Shown here: positions 1 through 5,420 of the stretch, in pieces
Layout of the letters: each line of letters begins with the position of its first letter
How positions within the stretch are numbered: the stretch's first letter is position 1
NCBI GenBank assembly: GCA_937864895.1
Contig: CALMDF010000188.1
Location: 1-6,745 of the forward strand
Direction: 5' to 3'
DNA from: an uncultured Holophagales bacterium
GTDB lineage: Bacteria; Acidobacteriota; Thermoanaerobaculia; UBA5066
Length of the DNA: 6,745 bases
Translations under genes and position numbers: made by a program
Notes under the pieces: model-generated
The model's database searches: none
Told to the model about the DNA's origin: nothing
What the model saw: only the letters and a program-made list of their open reading frames with translations

Positions 1-1
1 G

Positions 2-55
2 GACGACGTCAAGGTGTCCGCCGCGCTGGAGGACTACTGCGCGACCGCGCCGTAG
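2..55 (+). CDS. C-terminal end of an unidentified protein (partial)
   Basis: An open frame runs from the left edge to a TAG at 53-55 and encodes the tail DDVKVSAALEDYCATAP. All 17 sense codons end in G or C, matching the strong third-position bias of the confident genes here, which is the main reason to call it coding. The tail is too short to identify a family. It lies on the same strand as the peroxiredoxin, and no terminator-like stem-loop with a U run follows it, so read-through into the peroxiredoxin leader is possible. Confidence 0.5.
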   Translation, partial: DDVKVSAALEDYCATAP

Positions 56-87
56 GAGGCGAGCGACGACCGACGCCGGAGATGTTG

Positions 88-106
88 TATCCTGTCGTCG
101 CGACGA
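88..106 (+). promoter_or_regulatory. Possible -10 box (TATCCT) with adjacent 12-bp palindrome, upstream of the Sec-peroxiredoxin
   Basis: The leader holds one of the few AT-leaning patches on this side of the window. TATCCT at 88-93 matches four of six bases of a sigma-70 -10 box; no convincing -35 box was found. Immediately downstream, at 95-106, is the perfect palindrome TCGTCGCGACGA, sitting where a start site or operator would be. Palindromes of this length are expected by chance a few times in GC-rich sequence of this size, so this is only a weak proposal. Confidence 0.2.
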
Positions 107-120
107 TTCGGTCTCGGGAA

Positions 121-238
121 AGGAGGCGCGATGGCAGATCAGCCGCAGGGGTGCGCGCGCGTGACAGGGACCGTCGCCGGCGACAAGCCGGCGGGCGGTT
201 CGCCTCCGGATCGACCGGTGGAGACGAGGGAGAAGACC
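121..238 (+). promoter_or_regulatory. Leader with alternative start and hairpin upstream of the Sec-peroxiredoxin
   Basis: AGGAGG at 121-126 precedes an ATG at 131 by four bases. That ATG is in frame with the preferred peroxiredoxin start at 239, with no stop between, so a 36-residue N-terminal extension (MADQPQGC...) is formally possible. Third-position GC across these 36 codons is about 80%, clearly below the roughly 95% of the following codons, which argues that the stretch is leader rather than conserved coding sequence. It also contains a strong stem, TCGCCGGC (174-181) with GCCGGCGG (187-194), loop GACAA, one G-U pair. The hairpin lies between the two candidate ribosome binding sites and could affect their choice. 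Confidence 0.35.
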
Positions 239-847
239 ATGACGGCACGCGTCGGACAGAAGGCCCCGGACTTCGCCGCCCCGGCGTACCACAAGGGCGG
301 CTTCACGAACGTCAAGCTCTCGGACCACGCGGGGAAGTGGGTCCTCCTCTGCTTCTACCCCGGCGACTTCACCTTCGTCTGAGCGACGGAAGTGTCGGCG
401 GTCGCCGACAGATACTCCGAGCTGCAGAAGCTGGGCGTCGAAGTCCTCTCCGTCAGCGTGGACAGCCACTTCGTGCACAAGATGTGGAACGACCACGAGC
501 TCTCCCGGATGGTCGAGGGCGGGATCCCGTTCCACATGGTCTCGGACCAGGCCGGCAACGTCGGCCGCGCCTACGGCGTCTGGGACGAGAACCAGGGGAT
601 CGAGCTGCGCGGCCGGTTCCTGATCGACCCCGACGGCGTGATCCAGGCGATGGAGGTGCTCACGCCCCCGGTCGGCCGGAAGTTCGCCGAGACGATACGC
701 CAGGTGCAAGCCTTCCAGCACGTCCGCAAGTCGAAGGGGACGGAGGCGACGCCCGCCGGCTGGGAGCCCGGCCAGCCGACGTTGAAGCCCGGCCCCGCGC
801 TCGTCGGCAAGGTCTGGGAGGTGTGGAAGCCGAGCATGGAGAAGTAG
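239..847 (+). CDS. Selenocysteine-containing peroxiredoxin, AhpC/Prx1 family (UGA at 380-382 read as Sec48)
   Basis: A thiol peroxidase predicted to reduce hydrogen peroxide and organic hydroperoxides in the cytoplasm. Read through the UGA, the protein is 202 residues, normal for AhpC/Prx1 (about 187-200). The active-site motif Pxxx(T/S)xxC appears as PGDFTFVU (residues 41-48), followed by ATE where most family members have PTE. The catalytic Arg is in [11 protein letters not shown] (Arg124). [12 protein letters not shown] (72-83), IQAMEV (135-140) and the C-terminal [10 protein letters not shown] closely resemble AhpC. The UGA falls exactly on the peroxidatic Cys codon, and both sides stay in frame and conserved, so this is recoding, not decay. 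A SECIS-like hairpin follows. The resolving-Cys position of AhpC (VCPAxW) is TPAGW here (Thr171); Cys38 is the only Cys. Start 239 is preferred for length, the typical RVGQKAPDF start, GC3 and GGAG at 229-232; ATG 131 is the alternative. The gene needs SelB and tRNA-Sec. Confidence 0.9.
380..419 (+). promoter_or_regulatory. Bacterial SECIS element directing Sec insertion at UGA 380-382
   Basis: Directly after the UGA lies a perfect 7-bp stem, TGTCGGC (393-399) with GCCGACA (404-410), closing the four-base loop GGTC (400-403). A 4-bp lower stem, CGGA (387-390) with TCCG (416-419), flanks it across an internal loop of 2 and 5 bases. The apical loop starts 17 bases after the UGA. Known bacterial SECIS elements lie inside the coding region just 3' of the UGA and carry a G in the first positions of the apical loop; the E. 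coli fdhF loop also contains GGUC at nearly the same spacing. No bulged U like that of fdhF is seen in the upper stem. SelB binding is inferred, not shown. Confidence 0.85.
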
Positions 848-884
848 CCGCGCCAGGCTCGGAATCGGACCTTCGGAGGAACCC

Positions 885-1760
885 ATGATCGGGACGGTGA
901 GCCTCGTCGGCCGGCGAGCGGCGGTGTGCGCCGGAATCTTGGTCGCCCTGTTCCTGCCCGCCGCCGGCGAGGAGCCGCCGGCCGCGGAGTCCTGGAAGAA
1001 GACGACCCGGCAGTGGATCGAGACGGTCGCTCCCGGGAAGCGCCTCCTGCTCGTCAACCCGCACGGAGACGTCTACGTCCGTTTCGGCGGGTACGAGAAC
1101 CGTGTGGAGATCGTCGCGACGATCCAGCGGCTGGAATCGAGCCTGCCGCCGCTGACGGTCGCATTCCGCCAGGTCGAGGCCGGCCTCGACGCGACCGTCG
1201 GGCCGGAGGGCTCGTCCGACCCGGAGTTCCCCGCCGTCCCCGGAATCGAAAAGACTCGCGATCGCGTGGACCTTGCCGTCTTCGTGCCCAAGGGGGTGGC
1301 GCTCCACGTCCGCACCGGAGAGGGCCGGATGGAGATCAAGGGGCTCGAGAGCGACCTCGACGCGGAGTCGGTGAAGGGCGACATCCGGATCGCGAAGATC
1401 AAGGGACGGGTCCAGGCGAGGAGCGAGCGGGGGGCGATCGTCGCGATGCTGGAGGCCGGCGCGACCGCCGAGTCTCAGGAGCTCACGACGAGCACGGGAG
1501 ACATCACCGTCCATCTCTGGGAGGACGCGAAGGCGACCGTCCGGATCGCGACGTCGGGCGAGATCGCCACCGACTACTCGCTGCAGGTGGAGCGCCGGCG
1601 ATTCGAGGAGCCCGGGAAGCACGCCGTCGCCGTCGTCGGCGAGGGAGGGCCCGAGCTGTCGCTCCTGAGCAAGCGGGGGAACGTCCGACTGCTCTGGCAG
1701 CCGCGGCACTTCAAGCGCGAGGACGCCGCGAAGCCGGCCGGGGGCCCGCCGGCCGAGTGA
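885..1760 (+). CDS. Secreted DUF4097-like beta-repeat protein of unknown function
   Basis: A 291-residue protein starting with a probable Sec signal peptide: Arg10-Arg11, then hydrophobic residues about 12-27 (AAVCAGILVALFLPAA), with cleavage likely near residue 28. No lipobox is evident. The rest is built of short repeating beta-strand units with the GD(I/V)xV-type pattern seen in DUF4097 and related putative-adhesin domains: GDVYVRF (61-67), GRMEIKGLESDLDAESVKGD (147-166), GDIRIAKIKGRVQARSERGA (165-184) and TTSTGDITVHLW (201-212). These suggest a right-handed parallel beta-helix or solenoid in the periplasm or at the cell surface. The C-terminal tail from about residue 275 is polar and Pro/Ala-rich. 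GGAGGA at 875-880 gives a strong ribosome binding site. Only 37 bases separate it from the peroxiredoxin stop, with no terminator, so one transcript is likely. The molecular function is unknown; the family call rests on repeat pattern alone. Confidence 0.75.
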   Translation: MIGTVSLVGRRAAVCAGILVALFLPAAGEEPPAAESWKKTTRQWIETVAPGKRLLLVNPHGDVYVRFGGYENRVEIVATIQRLESSLPPLTVAFRQVEAGLDATVGPEGSSDPEFPAVPGIEKTRDRVDLAVFVPKGVALHVRTGEGRMEIKGLESDLDAESVKGDIRIAKIKGRVQARSERGAIVAMLEAGATAESQELTTSTGDITVHLWEDAKATVRIATSGEIATDYSLQVERRRFEEPGKHAVAVVGEGGPELSLLSKRGNVRLLWQPRHFKREDAAKPAGGPPAE

Positions 1761-1762
1761 CG

Positions 1763-1786
1763 GGCGGGGCGTTCGATCGCCCCGCC
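1763..1786. terminator. GC-rich inverted repeat between convergent genes, probable bidirectional terminator
   Basis: GGCGGGGCG (1763-1771) pairs perfectly with CGCCCCGCC (1778-1786) across the six-base loop TTCGAT. It begins two bases after the stop of the DUF4097-like gene and lies 19 bases beyond the sppA stop on the other strand, so it fills the convergent gap. Neither side has a U run. It is therefore either a U-less terminator, an aid to Rho termination, or an RNA 3'-end stabiliser serving both transcripts. Confidence 0.55.
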
Positions 1787-1805
1787 GCCCCTCGCCGGCC
1801 CCCTC

Positions 1806-3575
1806 TCACCTCGCCGGCTCGACCGGAGGCATCGTCAGGACTCCCGGCGTCCCCACGAGCCCCGCCCGGCTCGCGGCCACCGCCCAGGGGCGGACGGTGG
1901 CGAGGACGCGGGCCAGGACCGCCGCCTCGGCCTTCCCCTCGCTGCTCTCGCGCCCCTTGTCGAGGATCATCTCGAACGTCGACTTCTCGCGCGGGAACAC
2001 CTTGAGCCGGATCTTCGCGTCCGGGGCCAAGCCGATCGCCTCGCGCGCCGCCTTCATCGCGGCGGGGTAGCCGCCGAGCTCGTCCACGAGGCCGAGACGC
2101 TTCGCGTCCTCGCCGGTCCAGATGCGCCCCTTCGCGATCTCCAGCACCCTCTCCCGCGGCAGCTTGCGGCCGGCCGCCACCTTCCCGGTGAAGTCCTCGT
2201 AGACCCGGTCCAGCCAACCCTCGAACCTCTCCCACTGCTCCGGCGTGTGGTCGTGCAACGCGCTCCGCATCCGGCTCTGGGGTCCGGGCGCGACGTCGTC
2301 CCACGTCAGGCCGATCTTCTCCCACATCGCCCGCGTCAGCATCTTGCCGCCGAGCACGCCGATCGAGGCGGTGATCGTTCCGGGCTGGCCGACGATCGTG
2401 TCGGCCGCCATGGCGACGAAGTAGCCTCCCGATCCGGCGACGTCCCCCATCGAGACGATCACGGGCTTTCCGGCCTCCTTCGCCCGCAGCGTCTCGCGAT
2501 AGATCGCGTCCGAGGCCACGTACGAGCCCCCCGGGCTGTCCACGCGGAAGAGGATCGCCTTGACGTCCTCGTCCTCGACCGCGGCGCGGAAGGCCGAGGC
2601 CACGGTGTCGGACCCCATCGAGGGGCTCCCGAACAGCGGGTCGAACTTGCTCTCGCCGCGCACCACCGCGCCTACGCCGTAGATCAGCGCGACGGTCTCG
2701 CCCTTCCGGTGAGGACGGCCGGCGCGCTCGAGGTACTTCGACAGGTACAGGAGCTTCGCGTCCTTGCCGGCCTTCTCCCTGACCTTCGCGTACACCTCGT
2801 CCCGGTACGCCAGCGAGTCCACGAGGCCCGCGTCCCGGGCCTCCTGCCCCAGGAACGGCCCCCGGTCGAACAGGGCCCGGACGCGCTCCTCGGGGAGGTT
2901 CCTCCCCTTGGCGACGCCCCGGACGATCTGCCCGAACATGGAGTTCATCAGGTCGGCCATCGCCTCGCGATGGGGGTCCGTGTACTTCGTCTCCGTGAAG
3001 AGGTTCATCGCGTTCTTGTACTCGTGGCGATGATCCATCCGGGGGACGACGCCGAGCTTGTCGAGGGTTCCCCGCACGAACGGGCTCTCCGACACGAGGC
3101 CGGTCAGGCCGATGTCGCCCGAGGGCTGCAGGTGGATCTCGTCGAAGGCCGTCGCGAGGTAGTAGCCGACGTTGCCCGGGCCGAACTCCCCGAAGGTCTC
3201 GGACCACGCGACGGCCCTCTTCCCCTTCGCCCGGAACGCGATCACGGCGTCCCGGAGCTCCTGCGCCTGCGCGAGCCCCATGCCGCCGCCGCCGATCCGG
3301 GCGACGAGCGCGACGACCCGCTCGTCCTCCCCGGCCCGCTCCAGCGCCTCGACGGCGTCCCGCAGGACCGGCATCTTGCCGAGGACGACCTTCGCGACCG
3401 GGTCGGCGGGGACGCACTCCGCGAACCCCTGCTCGAAGTCGGCCTCGAGGATCGTGCCCGACGCGACGGAGCCCTTCCCCGACCAGGCGGCGAGCGCCGC
3501 GAGAAGCGCCACGATCGCGACCAAGAGCGCCAGCGCGCCTACGATCGCGAGGACAGCCACCAGCACCTTCCTCAT
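1806..3575 (-). CDS. sppA: Signal peptide peptidase SppA, long (67K) type, membrane-anchored serine protease
   Basis: A 589-residue S49-family protease that degrades cleaved signal peptides in the cytoplasmic membrane. One N-terminal transmembrane anchor spans about residues 4-31 (VLVAVLAIVGALALLVAIVA...). Two tandem S49 folds follow, about 40-290 and 291-530, as in E. coli protease IV (618 residues). The Ser/Lys dyad is visible: Lys187 in HEYKNAMNLF from the first fold, and Ser382 in DVAGSGGYFVAMAAD from the second. They are 195 residues apart, against about 200 in E. coli (Lys209/Ser409). RVDSPGGSYVASD (344-356) and GTITASIGVLGGK (399-411) are further family hallmarks. The minus-strand start is preceded by a GGGGGGAG ribosome binding site, and a candidate promoter lies upstream. 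The gene converges on the DUF4097-like gene and follows the PilZ gene by 122 bases, so it may have its own transcript. The gene appears intact. Confidence 0.95.
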   Translation of the reverse strand: MRKVLVAVLAIVGALALLVAIVALLAALAAWSGKGSVASGTILEADFEQGFAECVPADPVAKVVLGKMPVLRDAVEALERAGEDERVVALVARIGGGGMGLAQAQELRDAVIAFRAKGKRAVAWSETFGEFGPGNVGYYLATAFDEIHLQPSGDIGLTGLVSESPFVRGTLDKLGVVPRMDHRHEYKNAMNLFTETKYTDPHREAMADLMNSMFGQIVRGVAKGRNLPEERVRALFDRGPFLGQEARDAGLVDSLAYRDEVYAKVREKAGKDAKLLYLSKYLERAGRPHRKGETVALIYGVGAVVRGESKFDPLFGSPSMGSDTVASAFRAAVEDEDVKAILFRVDSPGGSYVASDAIYRETLRAKEAGKPVIVSMGDVAGSGGYFVAMAADTIVGQPGTITASIGVLGGKMLTRAMWEKIGLTWDDVAPGPQSRMRSALHDHTPEQWERFEGWLDRVYEDFTGKVAAGRKLPRERVLEIAKGRIWTGEDAKRLGLVDELGGYPAAMKAAREAIGLAPDAKIRLKVFPREKSTFEMILDKGRESSEGKAEAAVLARVLATVRPWAVAASRAGLVGTPGVLTMPPVEPAR

Positions 3576-3600
3576 GGGAGCTCCCCCCGCCGAGCGGTCT

Positions 3601-3619
3601 CGCCGCCGTGCGGGCGGCG
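3601..3619 (-). promoter_or_regulatory. Hairpin in the predicted sppA 5' leader
   Basis: CGCCGCC (3601-3607) pairs with GGCGGCG (3613-3619) across a five-base loop. It lies between the candidate -10 box and the sppA start on the transcribed strand, about 25 bases ahead of the ATG. It could influence translation or mRNA stability. No riboswitch class is recognised, and in DNA this GC-rich it may be fortuitous. Confidence 0.2.
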
Positions 3620-3638
3620 CGTTCCCGGCGTTCGGAAG

Positions 3639-3669
3639 ATTCTACGCCCTCCCGGCGGATCGGTTGCAG
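3639..3669 (-). promoter_or_regulatory. Candidate sigma-70 promoter of sppA
   Basis: On the minus strand TAGAAT (3639-3644) matches five of six bases of the consensus -10 hexamer. A weak -35 candidate CTGCAA (3664-3669) lies 19 bases upstream, slightly longer than the optimal 17. The AT-leaning patch stands out in the surrounding GC-rich DNA, and it lies about 65 bases ahead of the sppA start, a usual distance. The rest of the 122-base gap (3576-3697) shows only the leader hairpin and the ribosome binding site. Confidence 0.4.
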
Positions 3670-3697
3670 ACGAGGGAGGACGCGGGCGGGGCGGGCC

Positions 3698-4108
3698 CTA
3701 TTCGGCGGGAGGCGCGCCGAGGCGCGGGGAGTCGTCCGCCTCGTCCCCGCGCTCCGACAGCTCGGCGAGAAGGCCCCGAAGCTCCAGGATGTCGCGGTCG
3801 TCCCGCGGATAGAAGAGAACGCCGCAAACCGCTCCCGCGGAGGGCTCGGGGGTGACGTGCATGACCAGGAGATCGCCCTCGATGACCCGGCGGGCGATCG
3901 TCACGGTCGCTCCGTCCAGCCGGGATCCGGGCTCGAGGCCCGGCAGCTCGTGGAGGAGCCGGAACGACAGTCCGGCGGCGCTGAGGTCGTTCAGGGGCAT
4001 CCGGCAGGGATGGCCCTCGGGGTCCGGGAAGCCGAACGCGACGACGCCCTCTTCGGCGTCCCCGATCCGGAACCGGTTGTGGCGGCGTCGGCACAGGGGA
4101 GGTCGCAT
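3698..4108 (-). CDS. Small PilZ-domain protein, putative c-di-GMP receptor
   Basis: A 136-residue protein made essentially of one PilZ domain. The two signature c-di-GMP-binding motifs are present and correctly ordered: RxxxR as RRHNR (residues 8-12) near the N terminus, and (D/N)xSxxG as DLSAAG (41-46). Between and after them come alternating beta-strands such as GATVTIARRVIEGDLLVMHV (66-85) and CGVLFYP (95-101), then a helix DRDILELRGLLAELSER (104-120) and an acidic, Pro-rich tail. Stand-alone PilZ proteins of this size usually act as soluble c-di-GMP sensors controlling motility, exopolysaccharide or transcription; the target here is unknown. The start is chosen at an ATG preceded by GAGG with seven bases spacing, directly ahead of the RxxxR motif. 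It lies 86 bases downstream of the KBL-like gene on the same strand. Binding is inferred from motifs only. Confidence 0.8.
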   Translation of the reverse strand: MRPPLCRRRHNRFRIGDAEEGVVAFGFPDPEGHPCRMPLNDLSAAGLSFRLLHELPGLEPGSRLDGATVTIARRVIEGDLLVMHVTPEPSAGAVCGVLFYPRDDRDILELRGLLAELSERGDEADDSPRLGAPPAE

Positions 4109-4137
4109 CGTCGGTCCTCGCAGGCGTCGTCCCGGAG

Positions 4138-4143
4138 AATCTA
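4138..4143 (-). promoter_or_regulatory. Possible -10 box ahead of the PilZ gene
   Basis: On the minus strand TAGATT lies 30 bases ahead of the PilZ start and matches four of six consensus -10 bases. The surrounding string TAGATTCTCCG closely resembles TAGAATCTTCCG at the candidate sppA promoter. No good -35 box was found (TGGCCG at 17 bases spacing is poor). It would allow the PilZ gene to be transcribed separately from the upstream synthase. The rest of the gap 4109-4194 holds nothing recognisable. Confidence 0.22.
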
Positions 4144-4194
4144 GGTCCTTTCCCCCGCCCCGGCCAGCGGACGTCCTCGATCGGCATGCCCCCG

Positions 4195-5382
4195 TCAGGT
4201 CAGGCCGAGCTCGACGCCGACCTTCCGGAACGCCTCGCAGGCGAAGTCGAGATCCTCGCGCGTGTGCGCCGCCGAGATCTGGCAGCGGATGCGCGCCGTG
4301 CCCTGCGGGACGACCGGGTAGCCGAACCCGGTGACGAACACGCCGCGGTCCAGGAGCCTCTCGCTGCACCGGATCGCCTTGGAGGTCTCGCCGAGCAGGA
4401 TCGGCACGATCGGAGTGTCCCCCTCCATCGGGCGGAAGCCGATCTCCGAGAGGCGCGCACGGCAGTACCTCGTGTTCTCCCCGAGCCTCGCCACGGCCTC
4501 CGGATGCGCCTCGAGCCACCCGACGGCGGCCAGCGCCCCCCCCGCCACCGCGGGCGGGAGCGCGTTGGAGAAGAGCTGCGGGCGGGACCTCTGGACGAGA
4601 TAGTCCACGACCTCCGCGGGCCCGGCGGTGAAGCCGCCCGCCGCTCCGCCCAGCGCCTTGCCGAGCGTGGACGTCACGACGTCCACCTCGCCGATCAGAC
4701 CGTAGTGCTCCGCCGTGCCCCGCCCCCGCGGGCCGAGCACGCCGGTCGCGTGCGAGTCGTCCACCCACACGACGGCGTCGTGCTTCCTCGCCAGCTCGAC
4801 GATGTCCGGCAGCCTGGCGGTGTCTCCGTCCATGCTGAAGACGCCGTCGGTCGCGACGAGCCGCGTCCTCGCGCCGCGCGTCTCGCGGAGCGCCTCGTCG
4901 AGCGCCGCCATGTCGGAATGGGGAAAGACCCTGCGCTGCGCCCGGCACAGCCTCACGCTGTCGATGATGCTGGCGTGGTTGAGGGCGTCGCTGATGACGA
5001 CGTCCTCCTCGTCGAGGACGCTCGCGGGGAGCCCCTCGTTCGCGGCCCAGCACGACACGTACGTCAGGGCGGCCGCGGTGCCCACGAGGCGGGCGAGCGC
5101 CGCCTCGAGCTCCCGGTGAAGGGCGAGCGTCCCGCAGATGAAGCGCACCGAGGCGGTCCCGGCGCCGTGACGGTCGAGCGCCGCCTTCGCGCCGGCGATC
5201 ACCTCCGGACGGGAGGCGAGCCCGAGGTAGTCGTTGGAGGACAGGACCAGGACCTCGCCCCGCCCCTCCATCCGGACGCGCGGCCCCTGCGGCCCCTCGA
5301 GGTGGTTGAGGCGCTTGTACACCCCCTCCTCGCGAAACCGCGCGGTCTCCGCGCCGAGCCTCCGGGCGAGCCCCTCGTTCAT
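4195..5382 (-). CDS. KBL-like alpha-oxoamine synthase, probable glycine C-acetyltransferase paralogue
   Basis: A 395-residue fold-type I PLP enzyme that condenses an acyl-CoA with an amino acid; E. coli KBL has 398 residues. The PLP lysine is Lys242 in TLGKALGGAAGG, the pyridine-binding Asp and partner His are Asp208 and His211 in VDDSHA, and the stacking His136 is in NHASIID. ASVRFICGT (77-85), DGVFSMDGD (179-187) and SRPQLFSNALPP (266-277) are KBL hallmarks. It differs from the neighbouring kbl and from E. coli at several KBL signatures: SNDYLGL instead of NNYLGL, CGTLALH instead of CGTQD(S/L)H, SCWAANEG instead of SC(F/M)DANGG/AG, and RIRCQIS instead of RIRTQMS. The acyl-CoA or amino-acid substrate could therefore differ. 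GAGAGGAG just before the ATG is the ribosome binding site. It follows kbl by 38 bases, so co-transcription is likely. Other family members (BioF, serine palmitoyltransferase) are less likely but not excluded. Confidence 0.85.
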   Translation of the reverse strand: MNEGLARRLGAETARFREEGVYKRLNHLEGPQGPRVRMEGRGEVLVLSSNDYLGLASRPEVIAGAKAALDRHGAGTASVRFICGTLALHRELEAALARLVGTAAALTYVSCWAANEGLPASVLDEEDVVISDALNHASIIDSVRLCRAQRRVFPHSDMAALDEALRETRGARTRLVATDGVFSMDGDTARLPDIVELARKHDAVVWVDDSHATGVLGPRGRGTAEHYGLIGEVDVVTSTLGKALGGAAGGFTAGPAEVVDYLVQRSRPQLFSNALPPAVAGGALAAVGWLEAHPEAVARLGENTRYCRARLSEIGFRPMEGDTPIVPILLGETSKAIRCSERLLDRGVFVTGFGYPVVPQGTARIRCQISAAHTREDLDFACEAFRKVGVELGLT

Positions 5383-5420
5383 CGCGCTCCTCTCGGGCGC
5401 CGGACGGAACCCGCGTGCCT

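Noticed and set aside
380..382. UGA inside the peroxiredoxin as a nonsense mutation or sequencing error (pseudogene)
   Set aside because: The frame is kept with no insertion or deletion, conservation is full on both sides, the stop falls exactly on the catalytic Cys codon, it is specifically UGA, and a GGUC-loop hairpin follows at SECIS distance.
392..847. Independent truncated peroxiredoxin starting at GTG 392
   Set aside because: It would lack the thioredoxin-fold start and the catalytic residue, and this GTG lies just upstream of the SECIS stem with no clear ribosome binding site. It is the C-terminal part of the selenoprotein.
82..888. Plus-strand 268-residue frame overlapping the peroxiredoxin
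   Set aside because: It is a +1-type shadow with more than 20% Arg by eye, no family resemblance, and starts in the leader without a ribosome binding site.
660..1709. Minus-strand open frame opposite the peroxiredoxin and DUF4097-like genes
   Set aside because: It crosses two plus-strand genes with clear signatures, a signal peptide and ribosome binding sites; its own product is Arg/Pro/Asp-rich without motifs.
1758..1786. A second recoded UGA: the stop of the DUF4097-like gene followed by a hairpin
   Set aside because: The loop TTCGAT has no G in the first two positions, the stem starts only two bases after the stop, and the extended frame runs antisense into sppA with no conserved protein sequence. 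It fits a terminator better.
3576..3585. GGGAGCTCCC palindrome next to the sppA start
   Set aside because: It has no loop and overlaps the purine-rich ribosome binding site, so chance in GC-rich DNA is the simplest explanation.
2247..3812. Long plus-strand open frame opposite sppA
   Set aside because: Its product is rich in Arg, Pro and His with no family signature. It is the usual antisense artefact over a GC-rich gene; the minus-strand frame is clearly SppA.
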